Shown here: positions 7,834 through 17,235 of the stretch, piece by piece
Numbering within the stretch: position 1 is the stretch's first letter
Layout: every line of letters starts with the position of its first letter
Assembly (NCBI RefSeq): GCF_001667925.1
Contig: NZ_LZJR01000153.1
Location: 1 to 64,000, forward strand
Direction: 5' to 3'
Length of the DNA: 64,000 nucleotides
DNA from: Mycobacterium sp. E2479
GTDB lineage: Bacteria; Actinomycetota; Actinomycetes; Mycobacteriales; Mycobacteriaceae
The notes under the pieces: generated by a model
Told to the model about the DNA's origin: nothing
Database searches by the model: none
What the model saw: the letters and a program-made list of their open reading frames with translations, nothing else
Made by a program: the position numbers and the translations under genes

Positions 7834-8498
7834 GGGTGTTCCCCAGTGGTCAAGCGCGTTTCGTTCGCGATCATGCGAGGCTCCCCGTCGTCGCGGTAGA
7901 GCCGGCGTTTGGAGACGTACTGCACGACGCCGTCGGGCATCAAATACCACAGCGGTCGGCGCTGCGCTGCGCGACGGCGGCAATCGGTCGAAGAGATGGC
8001 CAGCGCGGGGATCTCGACCAAGGTCAGGGCGTCGTCTGGCAGCTCGCCCAGCACGCCGGTGATGTGTTCGCGCCGCAGCTCGTAGCCGGGCCGGCTGACC
8101 CCGACGAAGCGCGCCAGCTCGAACGCCGTCTCCCAGCCCTCCCACGACAGAATGGAGGCCAGCGCGTCGGCCCCGGTGATGAAGTAAAGCTCAGAGCCTG
8201 GGTTGAGGGCGCGCAGGTCAAGCAAAGTGTCTTTGGTGTAGGTGGGGCCGGCGCGGTCGATGTCGACCCGGCTGACCGAGAAGCGCGGATTGGATGCCGT
8301 GGCGATCACCGTCATCAGATATCGGTCCTCGGCAGCAGAGACGTTCCGCTCCTTCTGCCAGGGCTGCCCGCTGGGCACGAACACCACTTGGTCGAGGTCG
8401 AACAGGTCCGCGACCTCGCTGGCGGCAACCAGGTGACCGTAATGAATGGGGTCGAAAGTCCCACCCATCACTCCTAACCTGCGAAGCTGCTTTTGCAC
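7830..8498 (-). CDS. nadD: Nicotinate-mononucleotide adenylyltransferase NadD
   Basis: A 222-residue nucleotidyltransferase that converts nicotinate mononucleotide and ATP to deamido-NAD, one step before NadE (also in this window). The ATP-binding GGTFDPIHYGH is at residues 12-22, and the C-terminal ISSTDCRRR is the expected ISSTxxR motif. The GTG at 8498 is the longest start; GTG/ATG codons directly before GGTFDP (8471, 8468) are alternatives. It heads the run down to degV. Confidence 0.92.
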   Translation of the reverse strand: MQKQLRRLGVMGGTFDPIHYGHLVAASEVADLFDLDQVVFVPSGQPWQKERNVSAAEDRYLMTVIATASNPRFSVSRVDIDRAGPTYTKDTLLDLRALNPGSELYFITGADALASILSWEGWETAFELARFVGVSRPGYELRREHITGVLGELPDDALTLVEIPALAISSTDCRRRAAQRRPLWYLMPDGVVQYVSKRRLYRDDGEPRMIANETRLTTGEHP

Positions 8499-8592
8499 GA
8501 TTTGCCAGCTTACTTGAGCCGGTGCTAGGGCCCGATGTTCCAGGCGTTGGTCACATGCGCCACACCAGCCTCTAATTCGGGCGGCATGCAGT

Positions 8593-8664
8593 GCGCCCGC
8601 CTCACAGCGCCAAATGCTGCCGAAGACACCGGTCTGCCCGCGGTTGTCGCTGTGAGGCGGGCGC
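8593..8664. repeat. 17-bp perfect inverted repeat in the nadD / VWA gene gap
   Basis: 8593-8609 and 8648-8664 are exact reverse complements (GCGCCCGCCTCACAGCG) separated by 38 bp. They lie in the 229-bp gap after the VWA gene and before nadD, both minus strand. This could be a stem in the transcript, such as a terminator or processing signal for the VWA gene. No T-run follows. Short open frames here have no family match that I recognise. Confidence 0.7.
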
Positions 8665-8727
8665 GAAGGGCGCGGCCGCGGACGGATACGCGTGTGGCCG
8701 ATGTGAATCGACGCGGCGCCCGCACCC

Positions 8728-10176
8728 CTACACCGGCAGCAATTGGTCGATCACCGCGGCCAGCTGCTTGGCGGATCTGCACTCGTGCATCGCGATGACT
8801 TCCTGGTAGCGCGGCACCGCCGAGTCACCGCTGCCCCACAGATGCTTGGGCTCGGGATTCAGCCAGTGCGCGTGCCTGCTGGCCGTCACCATGTGGGACA
8901 GCAGCTCGGTCTCCGGGTTGCGGTAATTGGTGCGGCCATCCCCGAGCACCAGCAGCGAGGTGCGCGGTGACAGCACGTTGGGGAACGACTGCATGAACGA
9001 CGCGAACGCGTTGCCATAATCGGAATGGCCGTCGCGACTGTAAACGCCCGACTCCCGGGTGATCCGCTGGATCGCCACCGCCAGGTCGGCCTCCGGACCG
9101 AACATGTGGGTCACCTCGTCGGTGGTATCGATGAATGCGAACACGCGAACACGCGAGAATTGTTGTCGCAGAGCATGTACCAGGAGCAGGGTGAAGTGGC
9201 TGAACCCGGCGACCGAGCCGGACACGTCGCACAGCACCACCAGCTCCGGCCGTGCCGGACGCGGCTTGGCCAGCACGACGTCGATCGGGACCCCGCCGGT
9301 GGACATCGACTTGCGCAGCGTCTTGCGCATATCGATCGATCCGGCCCGGGCGCGTCGACGGCGGGCTGCCAGCCGGGTCGCCAGTGTTCGGGCGAGCGGG
9401 GCAACCACCCGGCGCATCTGGCGCAGCTGATCACCGGAGGCGCGCAGGAATTCCACATTCTCGGAAAGCTGTGGGATGCCGTACATCTGGACGTGATCAC
9501 GACCCAGCTGCTCGGCCGTGCGCCGTTTGGTCTCGGAATCTACCATCTTGCGCAACTGGGTGATCCGCTGCGCGGCAAGCGCTTTAGCGATCTCCTCCTG
9601 GCTGGGAGTCGGTTCGTCACCATATGAGGCGAGCAGCCCGGCCAGCAGCTTGCCCTCGAGCTCGTCCAGCGCCATGGCCTTGAGCGCCTGGTACGACGAG
9701 AAGGACGGGCCACGACTGGAGCTGTACTTGCCGTAGGCCTCGACGATCCGGGCGATCATCGCGACCAGCCGCTCGTCCATGTCGGCGAGGTCGGGATTCT
9801 CGGTCAACAGGTCCACCAGCATCTGGCGCATCGCCTCGACGTCGTCGGCCGGCAATGCGTTGTCGTCTGCCAAGTCGTTGGCGTCGTCATCGGCGACCAC
9901 CGCGCGTGCGCCCAGCGCCGCCGGGAACCACAGGTCGAACATGGCGTCATAGGTCTCGCGGTGATCGGATCGGCGCAACACAGCGCACGCCAAGCCCTCG
10001 CGCAGCACCTTGCGGTCACCCAGGCCGAGCGTCGCCATCACCCGGCCGGCGTCCACCGTCTCCGACGGGCCGACCGAAATCCCAGCCCCGCGAAGCGCTT
10101 CGACGAATCCCACCAAATGGCCGGGCAGCCCGTGCGGGGCGAGTGGCCGGGAGGGTCGGATGCGGCGGGTGGCCAT
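8728..10176 (-). CDS. VWA domain-containing CoxE-like protein
   Basis: A 482-residue protein with a C-terminal von Willebrand factor A domain. The metal-binding DxSxS is seen in VVLCDVSGSV (around residue 318), with a long helical N-terminal region. It belongs to the CoxE/YehP-type partners of MoxR ATPases and is the counterpart of Rv2425c. It starts 10 nt after the moxR stop, with TAGGA upstream of the ATG. The MoxR-VWA pairing suggests a chaperone-like system that remodels or inserts metal into a target complex; the target is not apparent. Confidence 0.85.
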   Translation of the reverse strand: MATRRIRPSRPLAPHGLPGHLVGFVEALRGAGISVGPSETVDAGRVMATLGLGDRKVLREGLACAVLRRSDHRETYDAMFDLWFPAALGARAVVADDDANDLADDNALPADDVEAMRQMLVDLLTENPDLADMDERLVAMIARIVEAYGKYSSSRGPSFSSYQALKAMALDELEGKLLAGLLASYGDEPTPSQEEIAKALAAQRITQLRKMVDSETKRRTAEQLGRDHVQMYGIPQLSENVEFLRASGDQLRQMRRVVAPLARTLATRLAARRRRARAGSIDMRKTLRKSMSTGGVPIDVVLAKPRPARPELVVLCDVSGSVAGFSHFTLLLVHALRQQFSRVRVFAFIDTTDEVTHMFGPEADLAVAIQRITRESGVYSRDGHSDYGNAFASFMQSFPNVLSPRTSLLVLGDGRTNYRNPETELLSHMVTASRHAHWLNPEPKHLWGSGDSAVPRYQEVIAMHECRSAKQLAAVIDQLLPV

Positions 10177-10186
10177 CGCGGTCGTC

Positions 10187-11062
10187 CTAATTCAGCCGCA
10201 GCTCGCCGGTCGCGCGCTGCTGGTCGGATTGATGTTTGAGCACCACCCCGAGCGTGGCCGCGACGACCGCGTCGTCGATGGTGTCCAAACCCAGCGCGAG
10301 CAGCGTGCGGCCCCAGTCGATGGTCTCGGCGATGGACGGGACCTTCTTGAGCTGCATCCCGCGCAGCACCCCGATGATGCGAACGAGCTCCTCGGCCAGA
10401 TGCGCGGGCAGCTCGGGAACCCGGGACAGCAGGATGCGGCGTTCCAGGTCGGCAGTGGGAAAGTCGATGTGCAAGTACAGGCAGCGGCGCTTGAGCGCCT
10501 CGGACAGCTCACGCGTGGCGTTGGAGGTCAGCACCACCAGCGGCGTTCGCTCGGCCACGATGGTGCCCAGTTCCGGAACGGTGACCGCGAAGTCGGACAG
10601 CACCTCCAGCAGCAGGCCCTCGATCTCGATATCGGCCTTGTCGGTCTCGTCGATGAGCAGCACGGTCGGCTCGGTACGCCGGATGGCCGTCAGCAACGGG
10701 CGCTGCAGCAGGAACTCCTCGCTGAACACGTCGTCCTTGGTCTGATCCCAGTCCCCGGACCCGGCCTGGATGCGAAGGATCTGCTTGGCGTGGTTCCACT
10801 CGTAGAGCGCGCGAGCCTCGTCCACGCCCTCGTAGCACTGCAAGCGCACCAGCCCCGAGCCGGTGGCCTGCGCGATGGCGCGTGCCAACTCGGTCTTTCC
10901 CACGCCGGCCGGACCTTCCACCAACAACGGCTTACCGAGCCGGTCGGCCAAGAACACGGCGGTCGCGGTGGCCGTGTCGGGCAGGTAGCCGGTCTCGGCC
11001 AGCCGCCGCGACACGTCATCGATGTCGTCGAACAACGGCTTGGACCGGGCGGGCACACTCAC
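10187..11062 (-). CDS. MoxR family AAA+ ATPase
   Basis: A 291-residue AAA+ ATPase, the same length as Rv2426c. Walker A GPAGVGKT is at 50-57, Walker B VLLIDETDK follows, then the sensor region VLTSNATRELSEALKRRC. The frame is open upstream into proA, but the GTG at 11062 has an AGGAG 8 nt before it and is the clear start. It lies in the proA-moxR-VWA run, 37 nt after proA. It is predicted to act with the downstream VWA protein. Confidence 0.9.
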   Translation of the reverse strand: MSVPARSKPLFDDIDDVSRRLAETGYLPDTATATAVFLADRLGKPLLVEGPAGVGKTELARAIAQATGSGLVRLQCYEGVDEARALYEWNHAKQILRIQAGSGDWDQTKDDVFSEEFLLQRPLLTAIRRTEPTVLLIDETDKADIEIEGLLLEVLSDFAVTVPELGTIVAERTPLVVLTSNATRELSEALKRRCLYLHIDFPTADLERRILLSRVPELPAHLAEELVRIIGVLRGMQLKKVPSIAETIDWGRTLLALGLDTIDDAVVAATLGVVLKHQSDQQRATGELRLN

Positions 11063-11099
11063 AATCGGTTCTCCTAAAAACGCTTTCTCCACGCGGGTA

Positions 11100-12359
11100 T
11101 CAAGCCGGACGAGTTTGTCCGTCTCCCCACGCAATCCATTTGGTCGAGGTCAATTCGGGCAGCCCCATCGGACCGCGCGCATGCAATTTCTGTGTGGAGA
11201 TGCCGATTTCGGCGCCAAAACCGAACTGCTCACCATCGGTAAAGGCGGTGGACGCGTTCACCATCACCGCGGCCGCGTCCACGCCGTCCGTAAACTTCTG
11301 CGCCGCAGCCATATTGGTGGTCACGATGGCCTCGGTGTGTCCGGTGCCGTACTCGTTGATGTGAGCGATCGCGGCGTCGATACCGTCGACCACCGCCACC
11401 GCGATGTCCATCGACAGGTACTCGCGACGCAGGTCATCCTCGTGCGCATCCTTCGAGAAACCGCCGTGCACGGTCACGCCGGCGTCTTGCAGGGCGGTCA
11501 CCAGCCGGGGCAGCGCGTCTTCGGCGATCGCGACGTCGACCAGCAGTGTCTCTGCCGCGTTGCAGACACTGGGCCGACGGGTCTTGGAATTCAGCAGGAT
11601 TCGCTCCGCCACCTCCAAGTCGGCACCTTCGTGCACGTAGACGTGACAGTTGCCGACACCGGTCTCGATGGTGGGCACCTGCGCGTCGCGGACGACCGCG
11701 TCGATCAGGCTCGCCCCGCCGCGCGGAATCACCACGTCGACCAGGCCACGGGCCTGGATCAGATGCGTCACGGTGGCGCGGTCATCGGCCGAAAGTAGTT
11801 GAACCGCATCGGTGGGCAGGTCCTCGCTGACCAGCGAAGCACGCAACACCTGGACCAGCGCCTGGTTGGACCGCGTCGCCGATGAACTCCCGCGCAACAG
11901 CACGGCATTGCCGGACTTGAGCGCCAATCCGAAGGCGTCCACGGTCACGTTGGGCCGGCCCTCATAGATCATGCCGACGACGCCCAACGGGACCCGCTGC
12001 TGACGCAGCTGCAGCCCGTTGGGCAACGTGTAACCGCGCAACACCTCACCGACCGGGTCGGGCAACCCCGCGACCTGACGCAGGCCGGCGGCGATGCCCT
12101 CAACGCGTTTGGCGTCCAGCGCCAACCGATCGAGCATCGCCGACGGCGTGCCGGCGGCCCGTGCGGCGTCGAGGTCTTCGGCGTTGGCCGACAGGATCAG
12201 ATCGCGGTGCGCGGCTAGCGCATCGGCCGCAGATCGCAGCGCTTGGTCCTTGGCGACGGTCGGCAGCAACGCCAGGACACGTGACGCAACCCGGGCGCGG
12301 CGTGCGGCGTTGTGCACCTCCTGGCGCAAGTCAGGAAGCGATGGTGCTTGCAGACTCAT
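11100..12359 (-). CDS. proA: Gamma-glutamyl phosphate reductase ProA
   Basis: A 419-residue aldehyde-dehydrogenase-fold enzyme that reduces glutamyl-5-phosphate to the semialdehyde in proline synthesis, following ProB (23466-24569). The catalytic cysteine is in RRPSVCNAAET, and EGRPNVTVDAFGLALKSGNA is the conserved nucleotide-binding region. The start is the ATG at 12359, whose A is the last base of the preceding gene's TGA stop. proA and proB are separated by about 11 kb here, as in M. tuberculosis. Confidence 0.95.
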   Translation of the reverse strand: MSLQAPSLPDLRQEVHNAARRARVASRVLALLPTVAKDQALRSAADALAAHRDLILSANAEDLDAARAAGTPSAMLDRLALDAKRVEGIAAGLRQVAGLPDPVGEVLRGYTLPNGLQLRQQRVPLGVVGMIYEGRPNVTVDAFGLALKSGNAVLLRGSSSATRSNQALVQVLRASLVSEDLPTDAVQLLSADDRATVTHLIQARGLVDVVIPRGGASLIDAVVRDAQVPTIETGVGNCHVYVHEGADLEVAERILLNSKTRRPSVCNAAETLLVDVAIAEDALPRLVTALQDAGVTVHGGFSKDAHEDDLRREYLSMDIAVAVVDGIDAAIAHINEYGTGHTEAIVTTNMAAAQKFTDGVDAAAVMVNASTAFTDGEQFGFGAEIGISTQKLHARGPMGLPELTSTKWIAWGDGQTRPA

Positions 12360-13789
12360 CAAACCAGGGTATCGGGCGCCAAAACCCCAGATGGTGGCGA
12401 CCCGCGCTCCGCACTGCGCACCTTGCTGCGCCGCTCTTCGATGATGTTGCCGAAGTTCTGCAGCAACACGGGCGCACGCGTCACCAGGTGCTCAATGTGC
12501 TCCCGATCGATCTCCAGCGCCGTGACCTCTTCGAGGGCGTACGCGCTGGCCAGGTTGGGTTGCCGAGTCAGCGCGGTCAGCCCAACGAACGACCCCGTGA
12601 CCAGCGTGCTGATCGGAACCAGCGAGCCGTCGTCGGCGGTCGCCGTCAGCTGCACGCGCCCGGAGACCAGGAACGTCATGGCCGTAGGGACCTGGCCGGC
12701 GTACTCCACCACCTCGCCGGCGCCATAGCGCACGATCCTCGCGGCGGACCGCAGCGATCGCTGCTCCTCGGCGCCGATCCGCAACGCCGGCGCCACCACC
12801 GTGTGCAGCGCGTGCTCCACACGTTCGACGGTGGAGAAGTCGTCGTCGGCGCCGTCGAGGTGCAGATTCTCCCGTCGTGTCGCATACCAGGCCCAGCGCA
12901 GGAAAGTGGCCTTGGCGGCGCCGTCGTCCGCCGGTGAATTCAACCCGATGGTCGTGCGGTACTCGGCCGCACCCAACGGGACCGTACGCGGTACGCTGCC
13001 GGCCTTGAGCTGGGGCAACAGTTGGGCGATGCGTGACAGCAACGCGCACACCCGGTCCGGCGGGTCGACACTGGAGAACGTCGTCGTCACCGACAGCTTG
13101 TGCCCGCCGGGCGGACGAGAAAGGTTCGTGAACGCGTTGCTGGCGAGCACCGAGTTCGGCGTGACCCGAATGCCGCTGCCGGTGTCGATGTGCACGGACC
13201 GCCAATTCACCTCGACCACGCGTCCGCTGGCCGTGCCGGTGTCCAGCCATTCATCGATGCGGAACGGCTGCTCGAACAACATGAACAGGCCCGACACGAT
13301 CTGGCCGACGGAGTTCTGCAGCATCAGACCGATGACGACCGATGTGACACCCAGCGCGGTGAAGATACCGCCGATGCGCACGCCCCAGATGTAGGACGAC
13401 ATCACCGCCAGACCAACACCGATCACGGCCAACCGGGCGCAGTCCAGGAAAATGGTGGGAAGCCTTTTACGCCAGCTCTTTTCCGGCGCGCCTTCGAACA
13501 TCGTCGCGTTGAGGCCGGACAGCACGAGCACCAGCACCAGCAGGCCGAACACCGTGGTGAGGAGACGCACCGGAACGTCGTCGGCCGGGACCTGCGAGGC
13601 CTGAACCAGCAGGAGCAACAGCGCACCGAGCGGCAGCAGATAGTTGCGCACCAGGCCGACCTGCCGGGCCAGTGGGCTGTTTCTGCGCAGCAGGGCGTCC
13701 TGCAGCTCGGTGAGCGCGATCAGCCCCAGCGGCAACCCGGCCGCAATGCCGATCGCCCAGTAGAACCATGTCGAGGTGAAGAGGTTCAT
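12359..13789 (-). CDS. MscS-type mechanosensitive channel with cyclic nucleotide-binding domain
   Basis: A 476-residue membrane protein similar in size to Rv2434c. Four to five helices come first (residues 1 to about 160). The MscS core follows (GGIFTALGVTSVVIGLMLQNSVGQIVSGLFM, then the beta domain with FRIDEWLDTG). A C-terminal cyclic nucleotide-binding jelly roll comes last (VRYGAGEVVEYAG...FLVSGRVQLTATADDGS). The PRAARTAL-type cassette for cAMP is not well conserved (GSFVGLTALT), so ligand binding is uncertain. It overlaps the cyclase stop and the proA start by 1 nt each (TGATG). Being coupled to a cyclase homologue suggests a signalling pair. Confidence 0.85.
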   Translation of the reverse strand: MNLFTSTWFYWAIGIAAGLPLGLIALTELQDALLRRNSPLARQVGLVRNYLLPLGALLLLLVQASQVPADDVPVRLLTTVFGLLVLVLVLSGLNATMFEGAPEKSWRKRLPTIFLDCARLAVIGVGLAVMSSYIWGVRIGGIFTALGVTSVVIGLMLQNSVGQIVSGLFMLFEQPFRIDEWLDTGTASGRVVEVNWRSVHIDTGSGIRVTPNSVLASNAFTNLSRPPGGHKLSVTTTFSSVDPPDRVCALLSRIAQLLPQLKAGSVPRTVPLGAAEYRTTIGLNSPADDGAAKATFLRWAWYATRRENLHLDGADDDFSTVERVEHALHTVVAPALRIGAEEQRSLRSAARIVRYGAGEVVEYAGQVPTAMTFLVSGRVQLTATADDGSLVPISTLVTGSFVGLTALTRQPNLASAYALEEVTALEIDREHIEHLVTRAPVLLQNFGNIIEERRSKVRSAERGSPPSGVLAPDTLV

Positions 13790-16035
13790 CAGCGCTCCAA
13801 TAACCGGTAGATGGCCTGATCGGTACCGCCGACGGAGATGGTGCCGGCGGCGGTGAACTGCCGGACATCCCGCATCGCCTCGTACACCTGCGAACTGACA
13901 TAGACCCCCGGCTGCGGCGCGCCGCTGTGCATTTGGTAGGCCAAACTGACTGCGCCACCCCACATGTCATAGACCAGGCTGGAGCGGCCGACCAGCCCGC
14001 TCACCACGTTCCCTGTGTTCACACCTACTCGCAGGCCCAGCTGGTGCACCGATTGAGCATTGAATCGGTCGATGATGCGACCGATTTCGAGGGCGAAGTC
14101 GACCGCGCGATGGATGCTGTCCAGCCGGGGGGTGACCGCCCCACAACTGGCCAGATAGCCGTTGTGGAAGGTGCGAATCCGTTCGACACCAAGGGCCTCG
14201 GCGGCCGCATCGAACTGCCGGAAGAGATCATCGACTGTGGCGACCAACTCGTCTTCGGGCAAATCGCTGGATATTTCGTCCAGGCCGATGATGTCAGCAT
14301 AGATGATGGCGACGTCCTGATGCTTCTGGGCGATGGTCTCCTCCCCCTCGCGATAGCGTTGCACCACCGATTCGGGCATCAACGACAGCAGCAGGCGATC
14401 GTTTTCTCGGCGCTGCTCGTTGAGCAGCTCTTCCTTGATCGCCAGACTCCGACTCATCTCGTTGAATGCCGCCGTGAGGTCACCGATTTCGTCACGCCGC
14501 TGAACCGGGATGTTGATCTCGTAGTCGCCGGAGCTGATCTTGCGGGTGCCCTCTTCGAGGCGCCGGACCGGTCGCACCGCACGCTGCGCGACGAACATCG
14601 AGGCCACACAGATGGCGAAGATCATTGCCGCGACAGCGATCACCATCTTCTTGCTGAACCTGCCGAGTCGGGCGTATGCGTCGGAATTGTCGCGCGTAGC
14701 GAGGATCGACCAGTGCAGGTCGGAATTGGGGATGTTGAGCGGCGCATAGGCTTCCAGCTCCCTATTGCCCATGTAGTCGGTGGCGCTGACCACGCCCGTC
14801 TCGCCGCGTTGGGCGGCGCGAAGACCGGCGGTATCGACCGGCTGCACCAGAGTGGTGGTGCCCAGCCTGATCGCCCGGTCGACCACGTCGGGCGGTGTGC
14901 CGCCGTCGATCGCCGAGCGCCGGTATTCTTTGGGGTTCTCAATGAATACTCTTGAATCGGACCGCATCAGGTCATCTGGTCCCGCCAGATACGTTTCGGT
15001 CGCCGGTCCCATACCGCCTGCATCCCAATGCTTGTCGGCCGTCATGATCTTGTTGATCTTCGCGACCGGCACCGGCAGCGCCATCACTCCCTCGAACTTT
15101 CCGTTCATGCCGATCGGTGACACCACCCACGCCGTTGGTGTATCGAGTGCCGGCTGGTACTGCTGGAAGTCGGTGACCCAGACGAAGTCGACATCGTTGG
15201 ACGCGAGGGCTTTCTGGTATGCCTCCCGCAGTTTCGATTCGCGGTACGGGCCGGTAAGGACGTTGGTCCCGAGATCGGGACCCTTGCGCACGCTGTAGAC
15301 GACATTGCCTTGCATGTCCAACAACAGCGCGTCGCGATAGTCGAACCGATTGACGATGCCGCGCATGTAGAAGTCGAAGCGCGCGTTGGACGCCGACCAG
15401 GCGCTGCCGTCGCCGGCGTCGGGGACGGGCAGCGCATCGGGGTTAGCCCGCGGAGCGGCGGTGTAGTAGGCCTGAATGTACTTCTGCGCGTTAGCACTTG
15501 GCAGGACGGCCCTGATATCGATGGTGTCGCCGGTGATCTGCTTGATCGGTTTGATCATGTCGTTGTCGTAGTAATCGACCAGCGACTGCTGTTGGGCGGG
15601 CGAGATCGTCGCATTGTTCAGTTGAGCGAAGTCCGCCGTGAGGGCCGTCGTCGCCTGGTTGATGCCGAACCCGCCACTCCAAATGATCAGCGAATTCGAC
15701 ACCTCGCGAAAAAGCGCCTGCACCGCCCGCTTCTGGGATTCGCGCATCTCGATCAGACGTTCGGACTCGACCTGCCGCAACGCGTTGCGCCCCGATGCCG
15801 CCGCGATGGCACCGATCACCGCCACGCCCAGGATGCTCGACAGCAGCATGGTGATCAGAATTTTGGACTGGATACCGAACCGGAATCGGGACAGCGCACG
15901 CCGACGCTTGGTGGTGGATTGAGCCGGTTCAGGATCGCTATGGGGCTCAGCGTCCGTTAGCTCGCGAGTGGTCAATCGCCTGCCCCTTTTCTCGGGATCC
16001 AGCTCCCCTAACGCAGCAGAATATCGCGCGGACAT
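13789..16035 (-). CDS. Membrane class III nucleotide cyclase homologue (probably catalytically defective)
   Basis: A 748-residue protein, counterpart of Rv2435c. Layout: cytoplasmic N-terminus (about 1-55), helix (about 57-80), a large extracytoplasmic sensor domain of dCACHE appearance (about 85-445), a second helix (about 450-472), HAMP (about 473-525) and a class III cyclase domain (about 570-748). The first metal Asp is kept (D581 in IYADIIG). The second metal position is Asn (N625 in RTFHNGY), the transition-state Asn is Ser (S697) and the Arg is Gln (Q701). Ligand-controlled signalling without cyclase activity, or a role as a heterodimer partner, is more likely than full activity. The ATG is at 16035; the stop is coupled to the channel gene. 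Confidence 0.85.
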   Translation of the reverse strand: MSARYSAALGELDPEKRGRRLTTRELTDAEPHSDPEPAQSTTKRRRALSRFRFGIQSKILITMLLSSILGVAVIGAIAAASGRNALRQVESERLIEMRESQKRAVQALFREVSNSLIIWSGGFGINQATTALTADFAQLNNATISPAQQQSLVDYYDNDMIKPIKQITGDTIDIRAVLPSANAQKYIQAYYTAAPRANPDALPVPDAGDGSAWSASNARFDFYMRGIVNRFDYRDALLLDMQGNVVYSVRKGPDLGTNVLTGPYRESKLREAYQKALASNDVDFVWVTDFQQYQPALDTPTAWVVSPIGMNGKFEGVMALPVPVAKINKIMTADKHWDAGGMGPATETYLAGPDDLMRSDSRVFIENPKEYRRSAIDGGTPPDVVDRAIRLGTTTLVQPVDTAGLRAAQRGETGVVSATDYMGNRELEAYAPLNIPNSDLHWSILATRDNSDAYARLGRFSKKMVIAVAAMIFAICVASMFVAQRAVRPVRRLEEGTRKISSGDYEINIPVQRRDEIGDLTAAFNEMSRSLAIKEELLNEQRRENDRLLLSLMPESVVQRYREGEETIAQKHQDVAIIYADIIGLDEISSDLPEDELVATVDDLFRQFDAAAEALGVERIRTFHNGYLASCGAVTPRLDSIHRAVDFALEIGRIIDRFNAQSVHQLGLRVGVNTGNVVSGLVGRSSLVYDMWGGAVSLAYQMHSGAPQPGVYVSSQVYEAMRDVRQFTAAGTISVGGTDQAIYRLLER

Positions 16036-16131
16036 CGAGTTATTCGCCGTTTGCCGTGACGCGATTCGGCGTCACGGTGCTGGTGCCGGCGGGTGTGCTT
16101 TGCCTCGCCGCCACGACTAACGTCATTGCTC

Positions 16132-17010
16132 ATGGCCGGGGTCTGCGTCGTGGGCAGCGTGAATCTGGATCTGTCGCTAAGTGTCGATGCCCTTCCGCGG
16201 CCCGGGGAAACGGTTTTGGCGTCATCGTTGGCGCACGCCCCCGGCGGCAAGGGTGGAAATCAGGCGGTGGCGGCGGCGCGCGCCGGTGCCCGGGTGCAAT
16301 TCGTCGGCGCGGTGGGCGATGACGCGGCCGGCGGGCAATTGCGCGCGCACCTCGAGGCCAACGGCGTCGGACTGGACGGAGCCGTCGAAATTCCCGGCCC
16401 CAGCGGCACGGCAATCGTGGTGGTCGACGCGAACGCCGAGAACACCATCGTTGTCGCGCCGGGTGCCAACGGTCGTTTCACACTAACCGACGACCGTGCC
16501 CGCGCGGTCGTCGGTGACTGCGATGTGCTGTTGACCCAGCTGGAGATCCCGCTGCGCACCGCGGTCGCCGCGGCGCGACACGCCCGCTCGTCCGGCGCGG
16601 TCGTCCTCGTGAACGCTTCGCCCGCCGGTCAGGACTCCGACTCGTTAAGCGATTTGGCGGCCGCCGCGGACGTGGTGATCACCAACGAAGAAGAGGCCGA
16701 CGAATGGCCCTGGCGTCCAAAGCATTTAGTGGTAACGCTGGGCGCGAGCGGCGCCCGTTACGTTGGCGTGGACGGCGAGTACACCGTGTCGGCTCCGACG
16801 GTGGATGCGGTGGACACCACCGGGGCCGGCGACGTGTTCGCCGGCGTGCTGGCCGCCAATTGGCCAACCAATCCCGGCTCGCCAGACCAGCGGCGGATCG
16901 CCTTGCGGCGCGCCTGCGCGGCGGGTGCGCTGGCGACGCTGGTGGCCGGCGCTGGTGATTGCGCACCGGACGCCGCTGCGATCGACAAAGCGCTCCGGGA
17001 CGCGTCCTAG
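16132..17010 (+). CDS. rbsK: Ribokinase RbsK
   Basis: A 292-residue PfkB-family sugar kinase that phosphorylates ribose at O5. GGKGGNQA near residue 40 is the ribose-binding signature and VDTTGAGDVFAG near the C-terminus holds the catalytic Asp and anion hole. The ATG at 16132 begins with the typical MAGVCVVGSVNLD. The gene is divergent from the cyclase, with a 96-nt gap. It is the positional match of Rv2436. RpiB (50632-51111) could take up the product. Confidence 0.9.
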   Translation: MAGVCVVGSVNLDLSLSVDALPRPGETVLASSLAHAPGGKGGNQAVAAARAGARVQFVGAVGDDAAGGQLRAHLEANGVGLDGAVEIPGPSGTAIVVVDANAENTIVVAPGANGRFTLTDDRARAVVGDCDVLLTQLEIPLRTAVAAARHARSSGAVVLVNASPAGQDSDSLSDLAAAADVVITNEEEADEWPWRPKHLVVTLGASGARYVGVDGEYTVSAPTVDAVDTTGAGDVFAGVLAANWPTNPGSPDQRRIALRRACAAGALATLVAGAGDCAPDAAAIDKALRDAS

Positions 17011-17235
17011 CCGCGCTGCCCGCCAATCCGGCCCATGACGACTACGCCTGGCCACCACCGATCCCGGGCATGGCCCACACCGCTACACGCTCGATCGAAC
17101 CTACCAGCGCGCGGTGGGGGCCATCACCCCGCTGACCTGCGGTTGGCAGTGTTTGGCAGCGGCTGGCGTCGATCTGGCAGTGGTTTGCGAGCAGCGTCGG
17201 TGGCGATCGCAGTCCGCCGTCGAGAAAGGAACATC

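Noticed and set aside
8535..8798. 87-codon plus-strand frame in the nadD / VWA gap
   Set aside because: Overlaps the VWA gene end, is Arg/Ala-rich, has no ribosome binding site and contains both arms of the inverted repeat. Position resembles the hypothetical Rv2422, but I cannot support it as coding.
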